64,000 nt of DNA. Source: Rhizobium sp. L51/94. Lineage in GTDB: Bacteria; Pseudomonadota; Alphaproteobacteria; Rhizobiales; Rhizobiaceae. Positions 36,179-46,170 of the stretch are shown here, one piece after another. Positions within the stretch are counted from its first letter, which is position 1. Each line of letters starts with the position of its first letter. Made by a program: the position numbers and the translations under genes. The DNA lies in NCBI RefSeq assembly GCF_019355555.1, contig NZ_CP072141.1, positions 2,412,001 to 2,476,000 of the forward strand, read 5' to 3'. The notes below the pieces were generated by a model. That model was not told where the DNA came from. It saw only the letters and a program-made list of their open reading frames with translations, and ran no database searches.

Positions 36179-36207
36179 AGGGCATCGCGTGACAACGCGA
36201 TGCCCTT
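36179..36207 (+). terminator. Hairpin terminator after tsf
   Basis: Perfect 11-bp arms AGGGCATCGCG and CGCGATGCCCT around a 6-base loop, 30 bases after the stop; only two Ts follow the stem, so it is possibly incomplete. Confidence 0.6.
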
Positions 36208-36246
36208 CGTGTATCCGGCTTTTTACGATCAATCTTAGGAGCAACC

Positions 36247-36966
36247 ATGTCCGAGCCGATTTACAAGCGCGTCTTGCTGAAGGCGTCTGGTGAAGCTCTG
36301 ATGGGGACACAGGGCTTTGGCATCGATGTCGAAGTTGCCGACCGGATTGCCTCAGACATTGCCGAAGCCTGCCACATGGGCGTCGAAGTCGGCGTGGTTG
36401 TCGGCGGCGGAAACATCTTTCGCGGCGTCGCCGTGGCCTCCAAAGGCGGTGACCGCGTCACCGGCGACCACATGGGTATGCTGGGAACCGTCATCAACGC
36501 GCTGGCGCTGGCGACTTCCTTGCGCAAGCTTGGAATCGACACCGTGGTGCTGTCAGCTATCGCCATGCCTGAAATCTGCGAGAGCTTTTCGCAGCGCGCC
36601 ACGCTCTATCATCTGTCGCTCGGCCGCGTCGTGATTTTTGCTGGTGGCACCGGCAATCCGTTCTTCACCACCGATTCGGCTGCTGCCTTGCGCGCGGCGG
36701 AAATGGGCGCCCAGGCGATCTTCAAGGGCACGCAGGTCGACGGCATCTATTCGGCCGATCCGAAGAAGGTGCCGGACGCTACCCGTTTCGAACATCTGAC
36801 CCACAGCCAGGTGCTGGAAAAGGGTCTGGCCGTGATGGATGTCGCCGCCGTCGCACTGGCGCGCGAGAATTCCATCCCGATCATAGTATTTTCGATCCAT
36901 GAAAAGGGCGGTTTCGCCCAGATTTTGACCGGCGGCGGCTACAAGACCGTCGTATCCGACAACTGA
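36247..36966 (+). CDS. pyrH: UMP kinase
   Basis: 239 residues, amino-acid-kinase fold. It phosphorylates UMP to UDP using ATP. KRVLLKASGEALMG at the start forms the phosphate-binding site, GVVVGGGNIFRG near 49-60 is the second glycine loop, and GTGNPFFTTDSAAALRA near 135-151 is the UMP/oligomer region. Bacterial PyrH is hexameric, inhibited by UTP and activated by GTP (family knowledge). It lies 51 bases before frr in the conserved rpsB-tsf-pyrH-frr order. Confidence 0.97.
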   Translation: MSEPIYKRVLLKASGEALMGTQGFGIDVEVADRIASDIAEACHMGVEVGVVVGGGNIFRGVAVASKGGDRVTGDHMGMLGTVINALALATSLRKLGIDTVVLSAIAMPEICESFSQRATLYHLSLGRVVIFAGGTGNPFFTTDSAAALRAAEMGAQAIFKGTQVDGIYSADPKKVPDATRFEHLTHSQVLEKGLAVMDVAAVALARENSIPIIVFSIHEKGGFAQILTGGGYKTVVSDN

Positions 36967-37017
36967 CGATCTCATGGCGTCGTGGATCGACGCCGCATTG
37001 ACGACGGGAGTAAAGAC

Positions 37018-37578
37018 ATGAGTGGCAACACCGACCTCAACGAAATCAAGCGCCGAATGGACGGCGCGATTTCCGCCTTCAAGGGCGACATCGCCTCGCT
37101 GCGCACCGGCCGTGCGTCGGCAAACATCCTCGATCCGGTAACGGTCGATGCATACGGTTCGCGCGTGCCGCTGAACCAGGTCGCCAACATCACCATTCCG
37201 GAACCCCGCATGCTCTCAGTCTCTGTCTGGGACAAGTCCATGGTGAGCGCCGTCGATCGCGCCATTCGCGAATCCAACCTCGGCCTGAACCCGATCATGG
37301 ATGGCCAGAACCTGCGCATTCCGCTGCCGGAACTCAACGAGGAGCGTCGCCGCTCGCTGGTCAAGGTTGCCCACGAATATGCCGAGAAGGCCAAGGTTGC
37401 GATTCGCAACGTCCGCCGCGATGGCATGGATGGCCTGAAGAAGGCCGAAAAGGACGGGGCTCTCGGCCAGGACGAAACCCGCGCCAAATCGGACCGCGTG
37501 CAGAAGATGACGGATGACTCGATTTCCGACATCGACCGCTTGCTCATCGATAAGGAAAAGGAAATCATGCAGGTTTAG
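37018..37578 (+). CDS. frr: Ribosome recycling factor
   Basis: 186 residues, the standard length. It splits post-termination ribosomes together with EF-G. The long-helix domain I is evident ([33 protein letters not shown] and [28 protein letters not shown]), with domain II between. GGGAG about 9 bases before ATG 37018 sets the start; upstream in-frame starts add no homologous sequence. 44 bases to uppS. Confidence 0.98.
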   Translation: MSGNTDLNEIKRRMDGAISAFKGDIASLRTGRASANILDPVTVDAYGSRVPLNQVANITIPEPRMLSVSVWDKSMVSAVDRAIRESNLGLNPIMDGQNLRIPLPELNEERRRSLVKVAHEYAEKAKVAIRNVRRDGMDGLKKAEKDGALGQDETRAKSDRVQKMTDDSISDIDRLLIDKEKEIMQV

Positions 37579-37622
37579 GTCTGCACGAACCAGCGTCCTG
37601 CCGTCGAACGAACTGGATACCC

Positions 37623-38369
37623 ATGTCAGAGTCTAGCCTTATGGTAGTCCCCGAGCACGTCGCCATCATCATGGACGGCAACGGCCGCTGGGCCAGTGCG
37701 CGCGGCCTGCCGCGCACCATGGGGCATCGCAAGGGCGTCGACGCAGTCCGCGAGACCGTGCGCGCTGCTGGCGATGTTGGTATCAAGTACCTGACGCTGT
37801 TCGCATTTTCTTCGGAAAACTGGCGCCGCCCAGAGGCCGAGGTCACGGACCTGCTTGGGCTTCTGAAGGCATTCATCCGTCGCGACCTCAGCGAGTTACA
37901 CCGGCAGAATGTCCGCATCCGCGTTATCGGCGATCGCCAGAACCTGCGGGGCGACATCCTGCCGCTGTTGATCGAAGCCGAAGAGACAACCAAGAATAAC
38001 ACAGCGCTGACGCTGGTCATCGCCTTCAATTATGGCTCCCGCGACGAAATCGCCCGCGCCGTTGTCAGTCTTGCCAAGGATGTCGAGGCGGGACGCTTGC
38101 GGCCGCAGGATATTACGGCGGCACTGATCGACGGGCGGCTGGATACGGCCGGAATTCCCGACCCTGACCTCATCATCCGCACCAGCGGCGAGGAGCGGCT
38201 CTCCAACTTCCTGCTCTGGCAGGCTGCCTATTCCGAGTTCATGTTTGTGCCGGACTACTGGCCGGATTTCAGCCGCGCCCTGTTCCTGTCCGCACTCGAG
38301 CGCTACGCCGCCCGTGATCGCCGCTTCGGGGCCCTGTCGGCCAAGCCGACCGCCGCCGTGGGTCTCTAA
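37623..38369 (+). CDS. uppS: Isoprenyl (undecaprenyl) diphosphate synthase
   Basis: Adds isoprene units in cis to farnesyl-PP to form the C55 lipid carrier for peptidoglycan and O-antigen. 248 residues. [13 protein letters not shown] at 12-24 contains the catalytic Asp18 and the Arg of the diphosphate site. [27 protein letters not shown] and YSEF are all intact. Its stop codon is immediately followed by the cdsA ATG (38370), indicating coupling. Essential gene. Confidence 0.97.
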   Translation: MSESSLMVVPEHVAIIMDGNGRWASARGLPRTMGHRKGVDAVRETVRAAGDVGIKYLTLFAFSSENWRRPEAEVTDLLGLLKAFIRRDLSELHRQNVRIRVIGDRQNLRGDILPLLIEAEETTKNNTALTLVIAFNYGSRDEIARAVVSLAKDVEAGRLRPQDITAALIDGRLDTAGIPDPDLIIRTSGEERLSNFLLWQAAYSEFMFVPDYWPDFSRALFLSALERYAARDRRFGALSAKPTAAVGL

Positions 38370-39203
38370 ATGAGCCGCGAACTCAGGCTTCGAATTATAT
38401 CGGGCGTCGTCATGGCAGTCGTGGTCCTGTTGGCCACCTGGCACGGCGGCTCGGCGTTCCGGCTGCTGGCATCGGTCATAGGGCTCCTCATCTACTACGA
38501 GTGGTCGACCATCACCGGCCTGCGAGATCGCGACTTTCCGGGAGCTGCCCTAGGCTGGCTCGCGGTCGTCGTCATTGTCATCGCCACGCTGGCGCGAGAA
38601 TCGGTCTATGCGGTCGGCGCGCTGCTGCTTTTCACGGTCCTCGGCATGGGCCTCGTTGCGGCCCGAAAAAAAAGCTGGTGGTTGCCGGCCGGCATCGTCT
38701 ACGCGGGCCTGACGGTCATCGCCATGTCGGAAATCCGCGACGACGACTTCCTCGGCTTCGTATTGATGCTGTTCATTTTTGCGACCGTCTGGGCAACCGA
38801 CATCCTTGCCTACTTCGTCGGCCGCGCGCTGCGTGGGCCGAAGTTTGCGCCGCGCATTTCCCCCGGCAAGACGTGGTCCGGAGCCGCAGGCGGCACTCTT
38901 GCGGCTGTGATCATAGGCCCGGCAGTCGTCTGGTGCTTCTTCCCCGGCACAGGGCTCCGGGTGGTACTGGTGGCTCTCCTGCTGTCGGTCTGCAGCCAGG
39001 CTGGCGACCTCTTCGAGTCCTTCATCAAGCGTCGTTTCGGCGTCAAGGACTCCGGCCATATCATTCCCGGACATGGTGGCGTGATGGATCGTGCCGACGG
39101 CCTCGTTTTCGCTTGTTTTGCAGGCTTCTTGTTGGCTATCGTGCTGTCGTTGATGGCGGGAGGCGAGATGTCGTCCTTGGGCGGCGTATTGCTGGGTGTC
39201 TGA
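38370..39203 (+). CDS. cdsA: Phosphatidate cytidylyltransferase
   Basis: Makes CDP-diacylglycerol from phosphatidate and CTP, the branch point for all phospholipids. 277 residues with about eight membrane spans. The signature SQAGDLFESFIKRRFGVKDSGHIIPGHGGVMDRADG near 208-245 holds the metal and phosphate ligands. SPGKTWSGAAGG near 162 is also conserved. The start abuts the uppS stop; rseP follows 24 bases later. Order uppS-cdsA-(dxr)-rseP is widespread; dxr is not present here between cdsA and rseP. Confidence 0.95.
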   Translation: MSRELRLRIISGVVMAVVVLLATWHGGSAFRLLASVIGLLIYYEWSTITGLRDRDFPGAALGWLAVVVIVIATLARESVYAVGALLLFTVLGMGLVAARKKSWWLPAGIVYAGLTVIAMSEIRDDDFLGFVLMLFIFATVWATDILAYFVGRALRGPKFAPRISPGKTWSGAAGGTLAAVIIGPAVVWCFFPGTGLRVVLVALLLSVCSQAGDLFESFIKRRFGVKDSGHIIPGHGGVMDRADGLVFACFAGFLLAIVLSLMAGGEMSSLGGVLLGV

Positions 39204-39227
39204 AATCAAAACATACAGGATACGTTC

Positions 39228-40361
39228 ATGGGCAGCATAATGAGCATCGTCAGCTTCCTCGTAGGCTACATCCTGCCCTTCGTGCTGGTGCTATCGCTGC
39301 TGGTGTTCGTCCATGAGATGGGCCACTACCTCGTCGGCCGATGGTCCGGCATCCGCATCCTGGCATTCTCCGTCGGGTTCGGCCCGGAGATTGCCGGCTA
39401 TACGGACAGCCACGGCACCCGCTGGAAACTCTCGGCAATCCCGCTCGGCGGCTATGTAAAATTCTTCGGTGACCAGGACGCCTCCAGCAAGCCGGACATC
39501 GATGCGGTCTACGCCATGAGCGAGGCCGAACGTGCCCAGTCCTTCGTCGGTGCCGCGCTCTGGAAGCGTGCCGCCACGGTGGCAGCTGGTCCCATTGCCA
39601 ATTTTATTCTGGCGATTGCCATCTTCTCCGTCCTGTTTGCCATATACGGCCGCCAGGTTGCCGACCCTGTGGTAGCTGAGGTCAAGCCGGATAGCGCGGC
39701 CGCCCAGGCGGGGATCAAGCCAGGCGACCTCCTTGTGGCAATTGACGGCGACAAGGTCACGACATTCGACGACGTTCGCCGCTATGTCAGCATCCGCCCG
39801 GGCCGCAACATTGTCGTGACCGTCGAACGGCGTGGCGAAAAACGCGACTTCCCGATGGTTCCGCTTTCGACCGTCATGACCGACCAGTTCGGCAACAAGA
39901 TGGAAGTCGGCATCATCGGCATCGTCACCAACCAGGAGATGGGCCATTTTCGCAAGGAAAGCTTCACACCACTCGGCGCAGTGGCCGAAGGTGTGAGGCA
40001 GACGGGGCACATCGTCACCGGAACGTTCGAATATATCGGCAATCTTCTTGGCGGCTACATGAAGGCGGATCAGCTCGGCGGCCCCATCCGCGTCGCCCAG
40101 GCCTCCGGCCAGATGGCGTCGCTGGGTATTGCAGCCGTGCTACAGTTGGCTGCCGTTCTGTCGGTTTCCATTGGGTTGTTGAACCTAATGCCTGTACCGG
40201 TACTTGATGGCGGCCACCTGATGTTCTATGCGATTGAGGCGGTAAGGGGAAAACCGCTTGGGGCCGGCGCGCAGGATGTCGCTTTCCGCATCGGTTTGTT
40301 CATGGTGTTGTCGTTGATGGTTTTCGCAACCTGGAACGATATCAGCGCCCTGATCGGATGA
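39228..40361 (+). CDS. rseP: Site-2 intramembrane metalloprotease RseP
   Basis: 377 residues. FVHEMGHYLVGR gives the zinc-binding HExxH (His29, Glu30, His33) inside the first membrane helix. One PDZ domain is visible at about 125-200 (VADPVVAEVKPDSAAAQAGIKPGDLLVAIDG). LNLMPVPVLDGGHL near 315 supplies the third ligand, Asp. It cleaves membrane-anchored anti-sigma factors and leftover signal peptides. E. coli RseP has two PDZ domains; one is seen here. A second in-frame ATG at 39240 is possible. Located just before bamA. Confidence 0.95.
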   Translation: MGSIMSIVSFLVGYILPFVLVLSLLVFVHEMGHYLVGRWSGIRILAFSVGFGPEIAGYTDSHGTRWKLSAIPLGGYVKFFGDQDASSKPDIDAVYAMSEAERAQSFVGAALWKRAATVAAGPIANFILAIAIFSVLFAIYGRQVADPVVAEVKPDSAAAQAGIKPGDLLVAIDGDKVTTFDDVRRYVSIRPGRNIVVTVERRGEKRDFPMVPLSTVMTDQFGNKMEVGIIGIVTNQEMGHFRKESFTPLGAVAEGVRQTGHIVTGTFEYIGNLLGGYMKADQLGGPIRVAQASGQMASLGIAAVLQLAAVLSVSIGLLNLMPVPVLDGGHLMFYAIEAVRGKPLGAGAQDVAFRIGLFMVLSLMVFATWNDISALIG

Positions 40362-40555
40362 GGGCAGGACAGCGGAAATAATGCTTTATTTACGATGTTT
40401 CAAAGCTGTAGTGGCGAATGAGACACGTTTCCAAATGAAGTAAACAGAAATTAACCCGCGCGCTTGCTTGTAGGCTAAAAGCGGGTAAAACGACACACGT
40501 GGCCGGAATCGAGTTTGCTCGACATCAGGAACGACTGAGAAAAGGTAAGAAGTAC

Positions 40556-42895
40556 ATGAAGGCTGGTTCAAAGTTTTTGAACGCAGTATCGGCGGTTGCG
40601 CTGTCTGCTGGTATTGTTGCTTCGGGCGCAGGCGTCCTTACCCTTGCATCCGCCTCTGTCGCGGAAGCAGCTGTCATCCAGAAGGTCGACGTTCGCGGGG
40701 CATCCCGCTCTGGCGCGGACGCTGTTCGCGACAACATAACGATCAAGCCCGGTGTTAGTTTCACCAGTTCCGACGTCGATGACTCCGTAAAGCAGCTTTA
40801 CGCGACGGGTTACTTCTCCGACGTCCACATCAATGTTTCCGGCGGCACGCTCGTCGTTTCCGTCAAGGAAAACCAGATCGTCAACGCGGTGGTTTTCAAC
40901 GGCAATCGCAAGATCAAGGATGACAAGCTGCAGGGCGTCGTCAAGACGCATGCTTCGGGTCCTTTCGATCAGAACATCGTCAATGACGATATCAAGACCA
41001 TCAAGGAAGCCTACGCAGTCATCGGTCGCAACGAAGTGACCGTGACGACGCAGGTCGTCAACGTGGCCCCCGGCCGCGTCAACATCGCTTTTGTCGTCAA
41101 CGAAGGCGACCGTACGAAGATCGACAAGATCAACTTCACGGGTAACCAGGCCTATGGCGATGGTCGCCTTGCGTCGGTTATCGCGACGAAGAAGACCAAC
41201 TTCCTGTCGTTCCTGACCCGCAAGGACGTCTACAGCGCCGACAAGCAGCATGCCGACGAAGACACGCTGCGCCAGTTCTATTACAATCACGGCTATGCCG
41301 ACTTCCGCATCGTGTCCTCGGACGCGACGCTGGACGAGCAGACAAACGCCTACACCATGAACTTTGCTGTCGAGGAAGGTCCTCGTTACACCTTCGGCGA
41401 CATCTCTGTCGTGTCGACGGTCGACGGCGTCAATGCCGACGAACTCAAGGGCCTGATCTCAACGTCTACCGGCGAAGTCTACAACGCCAAGAACATCCAG
41501 AAGTCGATCGAGGCGATCTCCAAGCGCGTTGCTGCTGCTGGATATCCCTTTGCCCGCGTCACGCCGCGTGGCACGCGCAACTTCCAGAACAACACGATCG
41601 CTGTGGAATATCTGGTCGACCAGGGTGAACGCGCCTATGTCGAGCGCATCGAAATCCGCGGCAACACCCGCACCCGCGATTACGTCATCCGTCGCGAATT
41701 CGACCTGAACGAAGGCGATGCGTTCAATCAGGAAATGATCACCCGCGCCAAGCGTCGCCTCGATGCTCTCGGTTATTTCACGAGCGTCAACATCACGACG
41801 GCACCGGGCAGCGCGCCTGACCGCGTCGTCATCGTCGTCAACGTGATCGACCAGTCGACCGGTTCGTTCGGCGTCGGTGCAGGCTACTCTGTCGGCAACA
41901 ACGGCGGGATCCTGCTCGAAGCCTCCGTCGAGGAAAAGAACTTCCTCGGTCGCGGCCAGTACATCCGCATCGCTGCGGGCGCCGGCACAGAAGGCTCGCG
42001 CACCTACAACATCTCGTTCACCGAGCCCTATTTCCTCGGCTACCGCCTGGCCGCTGGTTTCGACATCTTCAAGAACCAGACGTCGAGCGACGATTACTAC
42101 GACTACAGCGAAGCCGGCTTCTCGCTCCGCGTGACCGCGCCGATCACCGAAGACCTGGCCACGACCCTTCGCTACAACTACAAGCATATCGATTATAAGG
42201 GTACCAATGACTGGGAAGATCACCTGTCAAACACGTACCAGAACCTCATCAACGACGGTCCTTGGACGCAGTCGTCGGTGTCGCAGACATTCACCTACAA
42301 CACGCTCGACGATCAGAACCTTCCTCGCGACGGTATCATCGCCAAGCTGACGCATGAGTTTGCAGGCCTCGGCGGCGACTCGAACTTCTACAAGATCAGC
42401 GGCAAGGCGCGCTTCGTTAAGACGCTGAGCGACGAAGCCGACATCATCGGATCTCTGACGCTCGGTGCCGGCTACGTGCTGCCTACGAACGGCAAGCTGA
42501 ACGTCTTCGACCAGTTCCAGATCGGCGGTCGTGAAATCCGCGGCTTCGAGAACACGGGTATTGGCCCACGCACATCGAATGGCGACAAGGACCCGTTGGG
42601 CGGCACGACATACTTCACGGCCTCTGCTGAAGCCAGCGTTCCAATGCCTGGCGTTCCGCAGGACATCGGCCTGCGCGCTGCAGCCTTTGCCGACGCTGGT
42701 ACCCTCACGGGTAACAAGGTCGACACCTCTGGCGATAGCGTCAACAGCGATAGCTCGATCCGTGCATCGCTCGGCCTCGGCATCATCTGGGCCTCGCCCT
42801 TCGGTGTGCTGCGCGTCGACTATGCGCAGCCTGTCATGAAGCAGAGTTACGACAAGGTTCAGCAGTTCCGGTTTGGCATTGCCAACCAGTTCTGA
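40556..42895 (+). CDS. bamA: Outer membrane protein assembly factor BamA
   Basis: 779 residues from ATG 40556 (AAAGG about 11 bases upstream; the frame is open for 19 further codons but lacks homology). A signal peptide of about 38 residues ends AEA|AVIQKV. Five POTRA domains cover roughly 40-430; the Omp85 barrel covers about 460-779 with the FQIGGREIRGFENTGIGPR-type lid-lock motif near 660 and the terminal strand ending in Phe (FRFGIANQF). It inserts beta-barrel proteins into the outer membrane. Essential. It leads directly to the lipid A genes. Confidence 0.97.
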   Translation: MKAGSKFLNAVSAVALSAGIVASGAGVLTLASASVAEAAVIQKVDVRGASRSGADAVRDNITIKPGVSFTSSDVDDSVKQLYATGYFSDVHINVSGGTLVVSVKENQIVNAVVFNGNRKIKDDKLQGVVKTHASGPFDQNIVNDDIKTIKEAYAVIGRNEVTVTTQVVNVAPGRVNIAFVVNEGDRTKIDKINFTGNQAYGDGRLASVIATKKTNFLSFLTRKDVYSADKQHADEDTLRQFYYNHGYADFRIVSSDATLDEQTNAYTMNFAVEEGPRYTFGDISVVSTVDGVNADELKGLISTSTGEVYNAKNIQKSIEAISKRVAAAGYPFARVTPRGTRNFQNNTIAVEYLVDQGERAYVERIEIRGNTRTRDYVIRREFDLNEGDAFNQEMITRAKRRLDALGYFTSVNITTAPGSAPDRVVIVVNVIDQSTGSFGVGAGYSVGNNGGILLEASVEEKNFLGRGQYIRIAAGAGTEGSRTYNISFTEPYFLGYRLAAGFDIFKNQTSSDDYYDYSEAGFSLRVTAPITEDLATTLRYNYKHIDYKGTNDWEDHLSNTYQNLINDGPWTQSSVSQTFTYNTLDDQNLPRDGIIAKLTHEFAGLGGDSNFYKISGKARFVKTLSDEADIIGSLTLGAGYVLPTNGKLNVFDQFQIGGREIRGFENTGIGPRTSNGDKDPLGGTTYFTASAEASVPMPGVPQDIGLRAAAFADAGTLTGNKVDTSGDSVNSDSSIRASLGLGIIWASPFGVLRVDYAQPVMKQSYDKVQQFRFGIANQF

Positions 42896-42947
42896 TATCG
42901 GCAGGCCCAGACCCACGGGTTAGAATACCGTCCTGGAGCTGTTGTTT

Positions 42948-44012
42948 ATGGAACATAACCGTTTTTTCCCGCCCCATGCTGGGGTCAGCCTTCGGGAGCT
43001 GGCCAATCATCTTGGGGCGGTTGTTGCCGATGAGAAGTTTTCAGACCGTGTCGTTCGTTCTGTAGCCCCCGTATACCGGGCAGCTGAAGGCGACGTTTGC
43101 TATATTCTTTCCCGCAAGAACATGGATGAGTTGAAGACCTGCAAAGCCTCCGCCATCATCTGCGATGCGTCGATGCAGTCGATCATTCCGCAACACGTGC
43201 CGATCATACTATCCTCAAAGCCCCATGCTGCCTTCGCCATTGCCGGTGCCTTGCTGCACCCTGCTGCAATGCGGGCCGTAACAGTCGGCACAGCTGAGAG
43301 CGGCATCTCGCCGTCCTCTTTCGTCGATCCCACCGCACGGCTCGAGGCCGGTGTGCTGGTCGAGCCGATGGCGGTTATCGGGGCAGATGCCGAGATCGGC
43401 GCGGGGACGCGGATCGGCGCAGGTGCCATTATCGGCGCTGGCGTCAAGATTGGCCGGAATTGCTCGATCAGTGCTGGGGCCAGCGTTCTTTGTGCCTATG
43501 TAGGCAACAACGTCATCATTCATAACGGTGCGCGCATCGGCCAGGATGGTTTCGGCTATGCCCCCGGTCCGGCCGGCATGCTGAAGATCGTCCAGGTCGG
43601 GCGCGTCATCATCCAGGATCACGTCGAGATCGGCGCCAACACGACGATCGACCGCGGCACGATGGACGACACCGTCATCGGCGAAGGAACGAAGATCGAC
43701 AATCAGGCGCAGATCGGCCACAACGTCCGCATAGGGCGCCATACAGCGATTGTCAGCCAGGTCGGCATCGCCGGCAGCGCTCGCATCGGCGACGGCGTAC
43801 AGATCGGCGGACAGGCCGGGGTTGCCGGTCACATCCATGTCGGAGACGGTGCGCAACTTGCTGCCGGTAGCGGCGTTATATTCGATCTGGCGCCTGGTGG
43901 TCGCTACGGCGGCGTTCCGGCGCGGCCGATCAAGGATTTTCTAAGGGAGATGGCGGAGACCATGGCTAAGATTGGAAGCCGCAAGAAGGCACGGGATGGC
44001 AAGGATGACTGA
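42948..44012 (+). CDS. lpxD: UDP-3-O-acylglucosamine N-acyltransferase LpxD
   Basis: Third step of lipid A synthesis: adds a 3-hydroxyacyl group to UDP-3-O-acyl-glucosamine. 354 residues: an N-terminal uridine-binding domain (1-100), a hexapeptide beta-helix (about 115-300, many [IV]GAxxxIG repeats) and a C-terminal helix ([19 protein letters not shown]). The catalytic His lies in [26 protein letters not shown] near 245-270. GGAG about 10 bases before ATG 42948 sets the start. It overlaps fabZ by 8 bases. Confidence 0.96.
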   Translation: MEHNRFFPPHAGVSLRELANHLGAVVADEKFSDRVVRSVAPVYRAAEGDVCYILSRKNMDELKTCKASAIICDASMQSIIPQHVPIILSSKPHAAFAIAGALLHPAAMRAVTVGTAESGISPSSFVDPTARLEAGVLVEPMAVIGADAEIGAGTRIGAGAIIGAGVKIGRNCSISAGASVLCAYVGNNVIIHNGARIGQDGFGYAPGPAGMLKIVQVGRVIIQDHVEIGANTTIDRGTMDDTVIGEGTKIDNQAQIGHNVRIGRHTAIVSQVGIAGSARIGDGVQIGGQAGVAGHIHVGDGAQLAAGSGVIFDLAPGGRYGGVPARPIKDFLREMAETMAKIGSRKKARDGKDD

Positions 44013-44472
44013 TCACCCCGGGACCGAGCTCGGATCGGCCGATATTCTCGAGATCATGAAATTGCTGCCGCACCGCTATCCGTTTCTCCTCGTTGACAAG
44101 ATCATCGAGATCGATGGCGACAACTCCGCAATTGGGATCAAGAACGTCACCGCCAACGAACCGCATTTCACTGGGCATTTTCCGGATCAGCCGATCATGC
44201 CTGGCGTCCTGCTGATCGAAGGCATGGCCCAGACCGCCGGCGCTATCTGCGCCCGCAAGGAAGGCCAGAGTGGCAGCCTCGTCTACTTCATGACCATCGA
44301 CAATGCGCGCTTCCGCAAGCCGGTCGTGCCTGGCGACCGCGTTGAGTTTCACGTTGTGAAACAGCGCCAGCGTGGCAATATCTGGAAGTTTCATTGTGAT
44401 GCAAAAGTTGACGGCACCAAGGTTGCCGAGGCCGATATCGGCGCGATGATCGTGCGCAAGGAAGAATCATGA
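44005..44472 (+). CDS. fabZ: 3-hydroxyacyl-[acyl-carrier-protein] dehydratase FabZ
   Basis: 155 residues, hot-dog fold. It dehydrates 3-hydroxyacyl-ACP in fatty acid elongation and competes with LpxA/LpxD for the same substrates, which explains its place between them. [14 protein letters not shown] and [29 protein letters not shown] carry the catalytic His and Glu. I chose ATG 44005 inside the end of lpxD; the in-frame ATG at 43996, with AAGG upstream, is nearly as good. It overlaps lpxA by 4 bases (ATGA). Confidence 0.95.
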   Translation: MTDHPGTELGSADILEIMKLLPHRYPFLLVDKIIEIDGDNSAIGIKNVTANEPHFTGHFPDQPIMPGVLLIEGMAQTAGAICARKEGQSGSLVYFMTIDNARFRKPVVPGDRVEFHVVKQRQRGNIWKFHCDAKVDGTKVAEADIGAMIVRKEES

Positions 44473-45287
44473 GCGGCATAGCAAAGAGCGCCATTATCCA
44501 CCCGATGGCCATCGTCGAAGATGGCGCCGTGCTGGGCGAGGGCGTCTCTATCGGGCCTTTCTGCTTCGTCGGACACAAGGTCGTGCTGGGTGACAATGTC
44601 CAGCTTTTCAACAATGCTGTCGTCACCGGCCGCACGACCCTCGGCAAAGGCTGCAAAATCTTCCCCATGGCCGTCGTCGGCGGTGATCCGCAGAGTGTCC
44701 ATCACGGCGGCGAGGACACCAGCCTGACGGTTGGCGACAACTGCACGATCCGCGAGGGCGTGACGATGAACGCTGGCACGGCTGAATTTGGCGGCGAGAC
44801 GATTGTCGGCAACAACAACCTGTTTCTCGCCAACTCGCACGTCGCCCATGATTGCCGGGTCGGCAACAACGTGATCATGTCCAACAACGTCATGCTTGCA
44901 GGCCATGTGGTGATCGGCGACCGCGCCATCCTGGGCGGAGGCTGCGCCGTGCATCAGTTCACCCGCATCGGCCGCCAGGCTTTCATCGGTGGTCTCTCGG
45001 CAGTCAATTACGATGTCATCCCCTACGGCATGCTGAACGGCAACCCCGGGATATTGGGCGGCCTTAACGTCGTCGGTATGACGCGTGCGGGTATCGAGCG
45101 GCCGATCATTCATATGGTCCGTCGCGCCTTCAAGGCGGTGTTCGAGGGCGAGGGTTCGATCCGCGAAAATGCGGCTGCAATCCGCACCGAGTTTGCCGAT
45201 TGCGCCGAGGTGATGGAAATCCTCGACTTTATCGCCGCTGATAGCGATCGCGCCCTTTCGTCGCCGCATCGCGGCAACAAGAACTGA
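44469..45287 (+). CDS. lpxA: UDP-N-acetylglucosamine O-acyltransferase LpxA
   Basis: First committed step of lipid A: transfers 3-hydroxyacyl from ACP to UDP-GlcNAc. 272 residues. The beta-helix starts [29 protein letters not shown]. The catalytic His is in [31 protein letters not shown] near 100-130. [25 protein letters not shown] marks the C-terminal helical part. It overlaps fabZ by 4 bases and precedes lpxI by one base, so all are translated as a coupled set. Confidence 0.97.
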   Translation: MSGIAKSAIIHPMAIVEDGAVLGEGVSIGPFCFVGHKVVLGDNVQLFNNAVVTGRTTLGKGCKIFPMAVVGGDPQSVHHGGEDTSLTVGDNCTIREGVTMNAGTAEFGGETIVGNNNLFLANSHVAHDCRVGNNVIMSNNVMLAGHVVIGDRAILGGGCAVHQFTRIGRQAFIGGLSAVNYDVIPYGMLNGNPGILGGLNVVGMTRAGIERPIIHMVRRAFKAVFEGEGSIRENAAAIRTEFADCAEVMEILDFIAADSDRALSSPHRGNKN

Positions 45288-45288
45288 C

Positions 45289-46170
45289 GTGGACGATAGC
45301 GGGAACGACGGCAAGGGGCGCCTGGCGATCATCGCCGGCAGCGGCTTTCTGCCAGCTTATCTCGCCGAGGCCGCCCGACAGGCGGGCGAAAACCCGGTTA
45401 TCGTCGTATTGAAGGACGAGGTTCTCCGCGACTGGAGCGACTACGACCACGCGCTGCTCGGCGTCGGTGACTTCAAGGGATTCGAGGCGCTTTTCGATCG
45501 CTACGATGTGCGCCGTATCGTGATGTCAGGCAGCGTTGCCCGGCGCCCGGAATGGTGCGAGATACGGCCAACCTGGCAATCGTTGGTGCGAATGCCGCGA
45601 GTGGTCAAGACGCTGCTGTCCGGCGGAGACGATACCGTGCTGAAGATGGTGATCGGCCTGCTCGAGGTCAAAGGCCGCAAGGTCATCGGTGCCCACGACA
45701 TCGCCCCCGATCTGCTGGCGACAACCGGCACGCTTGGCAGCCATGCACCGTCCGAGGATGACATGCGAGACATCAAACAAGCAGCCAGGGCAGCCGATGC
45801 GCTCGGCATGCTGGATGTGGGACAGGGCGCTGTCAGCGTCGGCGGACGCATCGTCGCGCTCGAGGGCGTCGAGGGCACGGACCAGATGATCGAGCGCGTC
45901 GCAGGCCTGCGAGCAGCGGGACGCATATCGCACCGCCGACGGGGCGTGCTGGTGAAGCTTTGCAAGCCGCAGCAGGACCTGCGCGCCGATCTGCCCTCCA
46001 TCGGCGTATCGACCATCCTCAACGCCAAGGCTGCTGGTCTCGGTGGCGTCGCTGTCGAGGCCGGGCGTGCGCTGATACTCGAGCGCAAGGCAACGATCGA
46101 CGCAGCCAATGAGGCCGGCCTGTTTTTGTTCGGCATCGACCGCGGCCTGCCTGCAGGAGGTCTCCAGTGA
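45289..46170 (+). CDS. lpxI: UDP-2,3-diacylglucosamine diphosphatase LpxI
   Basis: 293 residues, DUF1009/LpxI. It hydrolyses UDP-2,3-diacylglucosamine to lipid X, the job done by LpxH in enterobacteria. LpxI is the alternative found in alphaproteobacteria. Landmarks: LAIIAGSGFLPAYLAEAAR at 10-28, MSGSVARRPEW near 78, LKMVIGLLEVKGRKVIGAHDIAPDLLAT near 118-145 and a C-terminal AAGLGGVAVEAGRALILERKATIDAANEAGLFLFG. Start is GTG 45289. It overlaps lpxB by 4 bases. Confidence 0.95.
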   Translation: MDDSGNDGKGRLAIIAGSGFLPAYLAEAARQAGENPVIVVLKDEVLRDWSDYDHALLGVGDFKGFEALFDRYDVRRIVMSGSVARRPEWCEIRPTWQSLVRMPRVVKTLLSGGDDTVLKMVIGLLEVKGRKVIGAHDIAPDLLATTGTLGSHAPSEDDMRDIKQAARAADALGMLDVGQGAVSVGGRIVALEGVEGTDQMIERVAGLRAAGRISHRRRGVLVKLCKPQQDLRADLPSIGVSTILNAKAAGLGGVAVEAGRALILERKATIDAANEAGLFLFGIDRGLPAGGLQ